NCBI GenBank assembly: GCA_002919305.1
Contig: PKFB01000042.1
Span: forward strand, 1-64,000
Source of the DNA: Actinomycetales bacterium
GTDB lineage: Bacteria; Actinomycetota; Actinomycetes; Mycobacteriales; Micromonosporaceae
Direction of reading: 5' to 3'
DNA: 64,000 bases
Shown: positions 25,687-34,324 of the stretch, one piece after another
Numbering within the stretch: position 1 is the first letter of the stretch
Layout: each line of letters begins with the position of its first letter
The notes under the pieces: model-generated
The model's input: only the letters and a program-made list of their open reading frames with translations
Database searches by the model: none
What the model was told of the DNA's origin: nothing
Made by a program: the position numbers and the translations under genes

Positions 25687-26256
25687 GTGACGAACATGCG
25701 TTCGCTCTGCGGTGTTCCGGTGGTCGCGGCGCTGATGGTGGCGTTGCTGACGTCATGCGGTCGGGATGCCGGACGGGGCGGTACCGGCGACCTCGATGGG
25801 GTACCACCCCGGGAGTGGGCGGTCGCGGTCTGTGCGGCGTTACGTCCGTGGACCGACCAGATCGCCACATTGACCCGGCAGGCCCAGGAGCGGCTGGCCG
25901 CGGCCGCCGGCCCCGACGAGGCCAGGGCCAGCGTTCTGGAGCTGCTCGACGGGGCGCGCCAGGCCAGCGCTACCGCCCGGGACCGGGTGGCGGCCGCGGG
26001 GATCCCGGACATCGAGCAGGGGGAACGGGTCGCCCAGGAATTCCTGGCCTCTCTGACGGCCGCCAGGGACGCGTACGCGGCGGCGCATGACGAGATTGAG
26101 AGCCTGTCCACCGCGGATGCGACAGCCTTCTACGACGGCGTGGAGGCCGCCATGCAGACGCTGGACCAGCGGTACCGACAAAGCGCGGTGGACACCTCCA
26201 CCCTGTCCTCCACCGAGCTTCAGCGGGCGTTCGACGAGGTCCCGGAGTGTCAGTGA
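25687..26256 (+). CDS. putative lipoprotein
   Basis: A 189-residue protein. A short leader (VPVVAALMVALLTSC) ends in the lipobox LTSC, so the mature protein starts at Cys about residue 22 and sits on the outer face of the membrane. The rest is a helical region rich in Ala, Glu and Arg (about residues 45-175). I recognise no named domain. The GTG at 25687 has GGAAGGGGA 7 nt upstream; an ATG at 25696 is possible. It overlaps the next gene by GTGA, so the two are probably co-expressed. A LexA-box-like repeat covers its start. Confidence 0.85.
   Translation: MTNMRSLCGVPVVAALMVALLTSCGRDAGRGGTGDLDGVPPREWAVAVCAALRPWTDQIATLTRQAQERLAAAAGPDEARASVLELLDGARQASATARDRVAAAGIPDIEQGERVAQEFLASLTAARDAYAAAHDEIESLSTADATAFYDGVEAAMQTLDQRYRQSAVDTSTLSSTELQRAFDEVPECQ
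25691..25704 (+). promoter_or_regulatory. LexA-box-like inverted repeat
   Basis: CGAACATGCGTTCG matches the core of the actinobacterial SOS box TCGAAC(N4)GTTCGA at ten of twelve defined positions. It lies over the start codon of the lipoprotein gene, an unusual but possible place for a repressor site. Confidence 0.3.
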
Positions 26257-26879
26257 CCCGCATCCGCCGGCGTGGTCGGGGGATCCGACCGACGCAGTTG
26301 TCGCTGTTCGACGCCGATCTGGCCCGACCCGAACCCGCACACCTGGAAGGGCTGCTTGTCGGCCCTGGTCAGGTGGTGCGGATGGGGGGAACGGCGCGGG
26401 TATCGGTGCTTGTGACGCAATCGTGGCGCGCCGAGGCGCTGCTCAGCGAATTCAACGCCCGTGGACTGGGTGGGGAAGCCGTGCCCTCCCCCGCGGTGGA
26501 AGGCACCTTGACGGTGCGTACCCCGTTCAAGACCGCGCTGGGACCGCTGGCGCAACGGTGGTTGCAGGGGGCCTTGAAGGCTCCCCCTGCCGGGCTCACC
26601 TTGGATGGGCCGCGCCTGCGGTTGTGGGCGATCGCGGCCGGCGTCGCCGATGGCCATGGCTACCTGTTGGCGTTGGGACAGTCGGATACTCACATGTGGG
26701 ACCTCGTCGGCGACTTGCTTGCCGCGGTCGGGCTGCCGGCCCAACTGCTCGGTCCGCGGGCCGGTGGTCCGGCGTACCGGATTGTGGGGAGTCGTCGGCT
26801 GGCTAGGCTGGGAGAATTGGTTGGACGCCCACCCATCCAGGCCCCACCGGGGGTCTGGCCCCGCGAGGGAACGCCGTAG
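26253..26879 (+). CDS. conserved actinobacterial hypothetical protein upstream of topA
   Basis: A 208-residue soluble protein, not assigned to a named family by me. The N-terminus is basic (RIRRRGRGIRP), followed by a short acidic stretch and compact alpha/beta-looking sequence (VSVLVTQSWRAEALLSEF, LRLWAIAAGVADGHGYLLAL). Recalled homologues sit beside topA in other actinobacteria, so a nucleic-acid-linked role is possible but unproved. The GTG at 26253 overlaps the lipoprotein stop (GTGA) with GGAG 5 nt upstream; a GTG at 26247 is the alternative. Confidence 0.85.
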   Translation: MTRIRRRGRGIRPTQLSLFDADLARPEPAHLEGLLVGPGQVVRMGGTARVSVLVTQSWRAEALLSEFNARGLGGEAVPSPAVEGTLTVRTPFKTALGPLAQRWLQGALKAPPAGLTLDGPRLRLWAIAAGVADGHGYLLALGQSDTHMWDLVGDLLAAVGLPAQLLGPRAGGPAYRIVGSRRLARLGELVGRPPIQAPPGVWPREGTP

Positions 26880-27054
26880 CACATCTGGGTTCCAACATGG
26901 AACTTGGGTGTGTCACGCGTGAGTGTCGGCCGCTCAGACGGGTAGTAGCTCCCGATCGAAGGCCCCTGCCGCGTACCATCCGCGTAACGTCTCTGTAGCG
27001 GCCCGGTGCGGCGTGGCGCCGGTGGCAACGGGGCGGCTGATCCTTAAAGCGGGT

Positions 27055-27068
27055 GTTGTCCGGACAAC
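27055..27068. promoter_or_regulatory. perfect palindrome upstream of topA
   Basis: GTTGTCCGGACAAC is a 14-bp perfect palindrome, about 105 bp before the topA start and 50 bp before a perfect TTGACA hexamer (27118-27123). It looks like an operator, but no matching -10 is evident after the hexamer. Confidence 0.35.
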
Positions 27069-27172
27069 CGGCGATCCCTCCGCAATGGGACAGTCTCAAC
27101 CGAACAACGCGCTACGGTTGACAGTCCGGTCACCAACGGACCGGGCCCAGGAGAACAGGCAGAAGGAGTGCT

Positions 27173-29836
27173 GTGCCGCGTTCCGACGTCAATAGCCGGC
27201 TGGTCATCGTCGAGTCCCCGGCGAAGGCCAGGACGATCTCCAGCTATCTGGGTTCGGGATACGTCGTGGAGGCGAGCCTCGGGCACATCCGTGATCTGCC
27301 CCGGAACGCCAAAGAGATCCCCGGGAAGTACCGCAACGAGCCTTGGGCGCGGTTGGGTGTGGACACCGACCATGACTTCACACCGCTGTACATCATCAGC
27401 CCGGACCGCAAGCAGCAGGTCACCCGGCTGAAGGATCTCCTCAAGAACGCCAGCGAGCTGTACCTCGCCACCGATGAGGACCGTGAGGGCGAGGCGATTG
27501 CGTGGCACCTCGTGGAGACCCTCAAGCCCGAGGTCCCGGTACGCCGGATGGTCTTCCACGAGATCACCAAGCAGGCGATCGCCGCGGCGGTGGCCAACCC
27601 GCGTGAAATCAACCAGGCCCTGGTCGACGCCCAGGAGGCACGCCGGATCCTCGACCGGTTGTACGGGTACGAGGTGAGCCCGGTCCTGTGGAAGAAGGTC
27701 ATGCCGAAGCTGTCGGCCGGCCGGGTCCAGTCAGTGGCGACACGGATCGTGGTGGAGCGTGAGCGGCAGCGGATGCGGTTCCGCGCCGCCGAGTACTGGG
27801 ACATTCAGGCGCTGCTGGCGACGCTCCACGAGACCGCGGCGGACGGGCCGCGGACCTTCCCCGCCACCCTGATCACCCTCAATGGAGAGCGGGTAGCCAC
27901 CGGTAAAGACTTCGATCCCACCACCGGACAGCCGCGTGAGGGTGTCCTCCACCTGGATGAGGCGGGTGCCCGGGGATTGGTTGACCGGTTGCGCGGAGTG
28001 CCGTTCCGCGTTACACGTGTCGAGGAGAAGCCGTACCGGCGGCGACCGTACCCGCCGTTCATCACCTCCACCCTGCAGCAGGAGGCGGCACGCAAGCTGC
28101 GCTGGTCCAGTGCGCAGACGATGCGGATCGCGCAGCGGCTGTACGAAAACGGCTACATCACCTACATGCGGACCGACTCCACCAACCTTTCGGACACCGC
28201 GTTGCAGGCGGCGCGCCGTCAGGTGAGGGAGCTGTACGGCGAACGGTTCGTGCCGCCGGAGCCGCGCCGGTACCAGCGGAAGGTTAAGAACGCACAGGAG
28301 GCCCACGAGGCGATCCGGCCCGCCGGCGATGTGTTCCGGACGCCAGGGGAGGTCGCTTCCGAACTGTCCAGTGAGGAATTCAGGCTTTACGAGCTTATTT
28401 GGCGGCGGACCATCGCCTCCCAGATGACCGATGCGGTGGGGAATTCCGTGTCGGTACGGGTGCAGGCGGTGTCCACCACCGGTGAGGTGTGTGAGTTCGC
28501 CGCGACCGGTAAGACGATTACCGACCCTGGTTTCCTCAAGGCGTACGTGGAGTCCTCCGACGATGAGAGCGCCGAGGCCGAAGACGCCGAGCGTCGGCTT
28601 CCCGCATTGACACAGGATCAAGAGCTGGACGCTCAGCGTTTGGAGGCGGTCGAGCACACCACACAGCCGCCTCCTCGGTACACCGAGGCGTCTTTGGTGA
28701 AGCAGATGGAGGAGCTGGGTATTGGACGCCCCTCCACATACGCCTCGATCATGCAAACCATTCAGGAACGGGGATATGTCTTTAAGCGTGGCCAGGCGCT
28801 GATTCCCTCGTTCTTGGCTTTTGCCGTGGTCGGGCTGCTGGAGCAGTATTTCCCCAGGTTGGTCGACTACAGCTTCACCGCGGCTATGGAGGACCAGCTG
28901 GACACCATCGCGGCCGGGGAGGAGGCCGCCGTGGACTTCCTGCGGTCCTTCTACTTCGGGGGTGGGACCGGTGAGGACGGTAGCGTTTCCCGGTCCGGCG
29001 GCCTGAAGAAGATGGTCACGGAGCGGTTGGCTGAGATCGACGCTCGGGGAGTCAACTCCATTCCGCTCTTTGACGATGTGGTGGTCCGCGTCGGGCGCTA
29101 TGGCTCGTATCTCCAGCGGAGAACCGCGGACGGCGAGGAAGGCGAGCGGGCCCCGATTCCCGAGGGCATCGCGCCCGATGAGCTGACTCCTGAAAAGGTC
29201 GAGGAGCTGTTCCAGACCGGATCAGGGGAACGCAAGCTCGGTGAGCACCCCGAGACCGGGGAACCGGTCGTGGTCAGATCAGGACGTTACGGTCCGTATG
29301 TTCAAAGCGGGGAGAAGCGTTCGTCGCTGCTACCGGGCCAGTCCACGCAGACCTTGACCCTTGAGGACGCGTTGCGCTTGCTGTCACTGCCTCGGGTGGT
29401 CGGGGTAGCCGATGACGGCGAGGAGATCGTGGCCCGACCCGGTCGGTACGGTCCGTATCTGAGTAAGGGAGACGAGACGCGTTCCCTGGAACGGGACGAG
29501 CAGCTGTTCACCATCACCCTGGAAGAGGCGTTGGCGCTGTTCGCGCAGCCCAAGACGGCGCGCCGGCGGACGGCTACGGCGCCTTTGCGGGAGCTGGGAG
29601 AAGATCCGCAGACTGGTAAACCGCTGGTCATTAAGAATGGCCGGTTCGGCCCGTACATCACCGACGGTGAGTACAACGTCAGCCTGCGGCGTGAAGATTC
29701 TGTGGAGAATATAACGCTGGAGCAGGCGGCGGAGCTGATCGCGGAGAAACGCGCTAAAGGGCCGGCGAAGAAGCGTACCCGTAAAGCCACCTCCACCAAG
29801 GCGGCGAGTACGGCAAAGGCGACAGGGAGCTCCTGA
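27173..29836 (+). CDS. topA: DNA topoisomerase I
   Basis: A type IA topoisomerase of 887 residues that relaxes negative supercoils. RLVIVESPAKARTISSYLG is the N-terminal Toprim start, TDEDREGEAIAWHL carries the metal-binding acidic residues, and TYMRTDSTNLS (Tyr about 330) holds the catalytic tyrosine. The C-terminal third has repeated GRYGPY/GRFGPY Topo_C repeats in place of zinc fingers, as in mycobacteria, and ends in a Lys-rich tail. The GTG start has AAGGAG about 5 nt upstream. Confidence 0.97.
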   Translation: MPRSDVNSRLVIVESPAKARTISSYLGSGYVVEASLGHIRDLPRNAKEIPGKYRNEPWARLGVDTDHDFTPLYIISPDRKQQVTRLKDLLKNASELYLATDEDREGEAIAWHLVETLKPEVPVRRMVFHEITKQAIAAAVANPREINQALVDAQEARRILDRLYGYEVSPVLWKKVMPKLSAGRVQSVATRIVVERERQRMRFRAAEYWDIQALLATLHETAADGPRTFPATLITLNGERVATGKDFDPTTGQPREGVLHLDEAGARGLVDRLRGVPFRVTRVEEKPYRRRPYPPFITSTLQQEAARKLRWSSAQTMRIAQRLYENGYITYMRTDSTNLSDTALQAARRQVRELYGERFVPPEPRRYQRKVKNAQEAHEAIRPAGDVFRTPGEVASELSSEEFRLYELIWRRTIASQMTDAVGNSVSVRVQAVSTTGEVCEFAATGKTITDPGFLKAYVESSDDESAEAEDAERRLPALTQDQELDAQRLEAVEHTTQPPPRYTEASLVKQMEELGIGRPSTYASIMQTIQERGYVFKRGQALIPSFLAFAVVGLLEQYFPRLVDYSFTAAMEDQLDTIAAGEEAAVDFLRSFYFGGGTGEDGSVSRSGGLKKMVTERLAEIDARGVNSIPLFDDVVVRVGRYGSYLQRRTADGEEGERAPIPEGIAPDELTPEKVEELFQTGSGERKLGEHPETGEPVVVRSGRYGPYVQSGEKRSSLLPGQSTQTLTLEDALRLLSLPRVVGVADDGEEIVARPGRYGPYLSKGDETRSLERDEQLFTITLEEALALFAQPKTARRRTATAPLRELGEDPQTGKPLVIKNGRFGPYITDGEYNVSLRREDSVENITLEQAAELIAEKRAKGPAKKRTRKATSTKAASTAKATGSS

Positions 29837-29864
29837 ACCGGTTAGACAATTTATTCCGGTAAAC

Positions 29865-29916
29865 CGTGTCTCACGTAGCGCCCCGAGGCTCACAAGGAGT
29901 GCGCACGTGAGACACG
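29865..29916. terminator. long inverted repeat between topA and lactone oxidase
   Basis: CGTGTCTCACGT (29865-29876) and ACGTGAGACACG (29905-29916) form a perfect 12-bp stem with a 28-nt loop between two converging genes. It probably works as a bidirectional terminator. Confidence 0.55.
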
Positions 29917-29980
29917 CGTCTATATGTGGGGCAGAAGTCGATGCAGGCAGTCTGTACAAGCCGCTGACATCGCGTGTGTG

Positions 29981-31288
29981 TCACGGGCCGAGTACGTGGG
30001 TTAAGTAGGGGTTGGCGAAGACGCGGTCGGGATCGAGCTGATCACGGAGAGCCAGAAAATCCGTGAATCGGGGATACCGGTGGACTAGCTCCGCCGCTGA
30101 CAGGTAGTGCAGCTTTCCCCAGTGCGGCCGCCCACCTAGTCGGCTCATCTCCGCCTCAACAGCGCGAAAATACGGCTCATAGGCCATGCCCACGAATTGG
30201 TGCACCGCCAGATAGGCGGAGTCCCGCTGATAGGCCGTGGACAGCCAGATGTCATCCGCCGCGGCGGTTCGGACCTCCACCGGAAAAGTCACCGGTATTC
30301 CACAGGTTTGTACCGCTCGCTGGATTCCCGCAAACGCCTCGGATAGCGCCTCGAGCGGCACCGCGTACTCCATCTCCACAAAACGCACCCGCCTGGGGGA
30401 GCAGAAGACCCGGTCGGAACGGGCAGTGAAGGTACGCGCAGACAAAGCCCGAGCCGCCACGCTGGAGAGCATCGGCACCAGGCGAGGGACAGCACGCCCT
30501 AACCGGCACGCCATTCCGAGGACGGTGTTGGAGAGGAACTCATCCTCCCACCAGCCGCGCCAGCGTGATAACGGGCGAAACGGATCCCCCGGGGGTACGC
30601 GGTTATTCCGCTTCAGGAGGGCCCGGTCGGTGTAGGGGAACCAGTAGAACTCCGCGTGTTCATCGGCCGGGTTCGGGTCCGTCAGGTGCGCCACGGCCCG
30701 CTCCAGGGGCACCGGCCCTTCCTCCGCACGCAGGTTGAAGGCGTCCACGCACTGAAGGGTGACCTCGGTGATGATGCCCAGGGCGCCCAAGCTGACCCGG
30801 GCCGCCGCGAAGATCTCCGGGTGCTGGTGAGGGGAACAGCGCAGCACCTCACCGGTACCGGTCACTAATTCCAACCCGGTCACCAGCGAGGCCAACCCAC
30901 CCAATTTGACACCGGTGCCGTGCGTACCGGTTGAGATCGCGCCCGCGATGGTTTGCCGGTCGATGTCGCCTAGATTGGGCAAGGCGAGACCAAGATCAGC
31001 CAGGGCGTCGTTGAGAACGTGCAGCGGGGTGCCGGCACGGATCGTTACCTCCCGCGTGGTGGAGTCCACGGCCACCAGGCCGGTGAAGCGTTCCAGACAC
31101 ACCAAAGTGCCATCGGTCATCGCCGCCGGGGTGAAGGAGTGACCACTCCCGACCGCCCGGATCCGGGCACCGTGGGCCCGTGCCTGCTGGACCGCTTCCA
31201 CGATCTGAGCCGTCTTCGTGGGGACCACGACCCGTTCGGGGGTCATACGTTGGTTGCCCGCCCAGTTACGCCAGACGACAGAGGACAC
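29981..31288 (-). CDS. FAD-linked sugar-1,4-lactone oxidase (ALO/GULO type)
   Basis: A 435-residue VAO-family flavoprotein related to D-arabinono-1,4-lactone and L-gulonolactone oxidases. RAVGSGHSFTP near residue 42 carries the His that binds FAD covalently in the family. TGTHGTG near 118 contacts the cofactor, and HWGKLHYL near the C-terminus is the ALO-domain signature (HWxK). It oxidises a sugar lactone with O2 or another acceptor; the substrate is not readable from sequence. The GTG start has only a weak AGG upstream. It is divergent from a TetR gene, which may regulate it. Confidence 0.92.
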   Translation of the reverse strand: MSSVVWRNWAGNQRMTPERVVVPTKTAQIVEAVQQARAHGARIRAVGSGHSFTPAAMTDGTLVCLERFTGLVAVDSTTREVTIRAGTPLHVLNDALADLGLALPNLGDIDRQTIAGAISTGTHGTGVKLGGLASLVTGLELVTGTGEVLRCSPHQHPEIFAAARVSLGALGIITEVTLQCVDAFNLRAEEGPVPLERAVAHLTDPNPADEHAEFYWFPYTDRALLKRNNRVPPGDPFRPLSRWRGWWEDEFLSNTVLGMACRLGRAVPRLVPMLSSVAARALSARTFTARSDRVFCSPRRVRFVEMEYAVPLEALSEAFAGIQRAVQTCGIPVTFPVEVRTAAADDIWLSTAYQRDSAYLAVHQFVGMAYEPYFRAVEAEMSRLGGRPHWGKLHYLSAAELVHRYPRFTDFLALRDQLDPDRVFANPYLTHVLGP

Positions 31289-31431
31289 GAGCCTGATCTA
31301 AGCGGTCAGACGAGCTTGCCGATAGGCGTGACGCGAATTCGTAGCGGTGAGTTATACCCATTGTCAACAGAGTCGTGACGCATCGGGCATGATGCTCGGT
31401 AACAGAAGGAACACGAAAGGAGCACGCTGCG

Positions 31432-32139
31432 GTGCCGGCCAGCAGAACGCGCGCCGCGGTCGAGCCAACCCGTCCGTCAGGCCCGACCGCCCAATCTTCG
31501 CGTGCCAGCGGTCCGCTCCGGCGGACCCCCGTCCAGGAGCGCAGTGCGACCAGAGTACGGCGGATGCTCGACGCCTGCGCGCAACTCCTCGATGAGGTCG
31601 GCTACCACGGGCTCACCACCACGATGCTGGCCGAGCGCGCTCAAGTGGCGATCGGGTCGGTCTATCAGTTCTTCCCAGACAAGCGCGCGGTCGTCCAGGC
31701 TCTGACGCTGCGTAATCTCGAGGCGTATCTGGGGCGGATCGCGCACCGGTTCGAAACCGCCAACTTCGAGCACTGGTGGCAGGCGGTAGATGCGGTGATC
31801 GACGAGTACATCGACATGCACCGCACGGTGCCCGGTTTCCGGGTACTGCACTTCGGTGATGTCGTGGACGTCCATCTCCTGGATCCGGAGAAGGACAACA
31901 ACGGGGTCATCGCCGACAAGCTGCGCGATCTTTTGGTTGAACACTTCGGCCTTACCCCGGGGCCCCGCCTCGACTTCGCGCTGATGATCGTGGTGGAGAC
32001 CGGGGACGCGCTCACCCGCCTGGCGTTTCGTCGGGATCCCGATGGAGACCCGGAGATTCTTGAAGAGGCCAAGACCATCATCCGGGAGTACCTGGCTGGA
32101 CATTTCCCCTTTAACGAGGATGGTCAGGCTGAAACATAG
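31432..32139 (+). CDS. TetR/AcrR family transcriptional regulator
   Basis: A 235-residue regulator. After a ~40-residue basic, disordered N-terminus comes the TetR helix-turn-helix (ACAQLLDEVGYHGLTTTMLA then VAIGSVYQFFPDKRAVV). The C-terminal two thirds form the ligand-binding helical domain. The GTG start has AAGGAG about 11 nt upstream. It lies 144 bp from the divergent lactone oxidase, a common arrangement for a repressor and its target, though no clear operator is visible to me. Confidence 0.92.
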   Translation: MPASRTRAAVEPTRPSGPTAQSSRASGPLRRTPVQERSATRVRRMLDACAQLLDEVGYHGLTTTMLAERAQVAIGSVYQFFPDKRAVVQALTLRNLEAYLGRIAHRFETANFEHWWQAVDAVIDEYIDMHRTVPGFRVLHFGDVVDVHLLDPEKDNNGVIADKLRDLLVEHFGLTPGPRLDFALMIVVETGDALTRLAFRRDPDGDPEILEEAKTIIREYLAGHFPFNEDGQAET

Positions 32140-32177
32140 CCAGGCAATCATCTTGGGTACGCCGTGGGCTGTTCGGG

Positions 32178-32684
32178 ATGAGCTGGCCGGGACCCCACAG
32201 CCTCTCAGGCATGTCGTTGCCGTCAGTCCCAAATCCGGCGGGCCCCACCCCTATCCCGTTGGCGCGATTACGGGCACCCGCCACCACGTTGATCGTGTTG
32301 GGGACCGTCAATGGGGTCATCGGCCTGTTGGGGTGCTGCAGTCGGATCGGCCAAGCCGGCTCTGACCCTATCCAGGGGGACGCCGATACGGCGCAGCTGG
32401 TTACATATACCGCCTTGAGCGTTCTCAGTCTGCTGTCTGTGCTGCTGGCACCGCTGATCATCGTGGGGGCCGTACGAATGCGGCAGGGCCGCAATTACGG
32501 CCTGGCGATGACCACGGCGATCCTGGCTATATCGCCGGTTACCTGTCTGTTTTTGATCGGGATTCCGGTCGGGATCTGGGCTGTGCTGACATTGCGACGG
32601 CCCGACGTCCGGCAGCTGTTCGCTACCCGAGGGGTCCCGTCTCCGGCGCCGTATGGCCCGCAATCGTATGGCCCGCATCTGTGA
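32178..32684 (+). CDS. small multi-TM membrane protein
   Basis: A 168-residue protein with a short Pro-rich N-terminus and about three hydrophobic helices (TTLIVLGTVNGVIGLLGCC, YTALSVLSLLSVLLAPLIIV, MTTAILAISPVTCLFLIGIP). The tail ends in Pro, Tyr and Gly repeats. I know no function. Neither start candidate (GTG/ATG near 32178, ATG at 32211) has a strong ribosome site. Confidence 0.7.
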   Translation: MSWPGPHSLSGMSLPSVPNPAGPTPIPLARLRAPATTLIVLGTVNGVIGLLGCCSRIGQAGSDPIQGDADTAQLVTYTALSVLSLLSVLLAPLIIVGAVRMRQGRNYGLAMTTAILAISPVTCLFLIGIPVGIWAVLTLRRPDVRQLFATRGVPSPAPYGPQSYGPHL

Positions 32685-32898
32685 CACGTTCGAGGCGTAC
32701 CCGTCGCCTACGGCATCTGCCACCTGTGGCCTATCAGGTTGTGGTCTACGTTGCGGTCTACCAGGTGAGGCGCGATGGGCCGCCCACGTCACTTCACAGC
32801 CGGGGTCGAGTCGCCAACCCCGCAGGACGGGCAAGCCGTGCGGCGGTGACACGGCGCCCTCGGGGCAGGGGTGACCTCGGGGATAGAGGGAGGGCGGG

Positions 32899-34083
32899 TC
32901 ACAGGAAGGCCCTGCCTTCTCCCCGGTAGGTCGGCACCGTGTCAACGATTCGGTCTCCGTCAATAAGGTGCAACTCGGTCACGTGCTCACACAACTCACC
33001 GGCTTTAGCGTGCCGAAACCACACCCGATCCCCTACCCGTAGCGTCGTCGCTCCTGGGCCGCGGAGTGGAGTTTGGACCTCCCCGGCCCCTTCGGTGGAG
33101 GTCAGGCGGAGCCCACGAGGCAGCCACGGTAACGGTGCCCGATCTGGCCTGGTGGGGCCAGAGGCGATCCAGCCGCCTCCCAGCACCGTGACGTACCCGG
33201 GGGCCGGGCGGCGTACCACCGGTAGCGCGAACAGCGCCGCGGGTTGAGGACGCCAGGCCCGGTAGTGGTCAAAGAGCGTGGGTCCGTACAGGCCACTGCC
33301 GGCGGTCACCTCGGTCACGCAGGGTTCGGTGGCGCTGCGAGCGATGCTGCCGGTTCCTCCGGCGTTGACGAACTCCAGCGGCGCCACGGCCTGCACCGCG
33401 GCCACCGCGGCGGCGCGACGTGCCCGCAGCTCCGCGTACGAGCCGCTTTGGAAAGCGCGAATCAAGGCGCCGCGGATCCGGGAGGGCGGGGCGTCGCCTA
33501 TGCCGGCGATATGGGCCTCATAGGCCATGAGGCCAACGAGGCGAAAGCCGGGGCGCCGAGTGATCATTTGAGCGAAGGTGGCCGCTTGGTCGGGCGTGTG
33601 AATACCAGAGCGGCGGGCACCCAAATGCACCCGCCCCCCGAACAAACGCCATGAGGTGTCTAGTTCTAAACACACTCGCACCGGCGGGTGCGAGGCGGGT
33701 AACGCCGCTGAAATCAGATCCAAGTGGTCAGGGTGATCCACCATGAGGGTGATCCGGGTCGCCGTGGTCTCATCGGCCAACGCGGCGATCGCGGTGCGAT
33801 CAGCGGTAGGGTACGCCACGAGGATGTCTTCCTGTCCGTTTTGCGCTAGCCATAAGGCCTCTGGAAGGGCGTACGCCATGACTCCGCTGAAGCCGGGGAG
33901 GCGGAGCGTTTCGCGTAGCAGGTGGCGGCACCGGATGGACTTACTGGCTACACGTATCGGTTTGCCGGCTGCGAGTGTGGTCAGAGCCTGCGCGTTGGCG
34001 TAGAAGGCCGTGAGGTCAATGACCGCGAAAGGTGGATCCAAAGCAGCGGTGGCCCGCTCGTATCGCTCGAGCTCGGTGAGCAC
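32899..34083 (-). CDS. PLP-dependent D-threonine aldolase/D-serine dehydratase-type enzyme
   Basis: A 394-residue fold-type III (alanine racemase-like) PLP enzyme. RVASKSIRC (Lys about 46) carries the PLP lysine. The C-terminal beta-domain ends with WFRHAKAGELCEHVTELHLI, where the His and Cys match the metal-binding pair of D-serine dehydratase/D-threonine aldolase relatives. It probably cleaves or deaminates a D-hydroxy amino acid. In other actinobacteria, from memory, it often lies near the ALO-type oxidase. The GTG start has AAGGAGG 8 nt upstream. Confidence 0.88.
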   Translation of the reverse strand: MLTELERYERATAALDPPFAVIDLTAFYANAQALTTLAAGKPIRVASKSIRCRHLLRETLRLPGFSGVMAYALPEALWLAQNGQEDILVAYPTADRTAIAALADETTATRITLMVDHPDHLDLISAALPASHPPVRVCLELDTSWRLFGGRVHLGARRSGIHTPDQAATFAQMITRRPGFRLVGLMAYEAHIAGIGDAPPSRIRGALIRAFQSGSYAELRARRAAAVAAVQAVAPLEFVNAGGTGSIARSATEPCVTEVTAGSGLYGPTLFDHYRAWRPQPAALFALPVVRRPAPGYVTVLGGGWIASGPTRPDRAPLPWLPRGLRLTSTEGAGEVQTPLRGPGATTLRVGDRVWFRHAKAGELCEHVTELHLIDGDRIVDTVPTYRGEGRAFL

Positions 34084-34324
34084 GTCTCGGCCTCCTTGGG
34101 CCTTGCCGTTTGTAACCTTGTTGTGTCTGAGTGTGGCGAATTTCCTGGGAGAGCGCGCTTAATGCGAGGAATTCTCGCAAAAGTTGGTGCCCCCACGCTC
34201 CGGATCACGCGCGCTGAATAATGTTCTTCAATCCCTACCGACAACGTCCCCGCGCTCAGCGGGGGCGGTTGAACACGGAGGTACGGTCATCAATCAGCCC
34301 ACAGGTGGTCCTCCGGACCCGACG

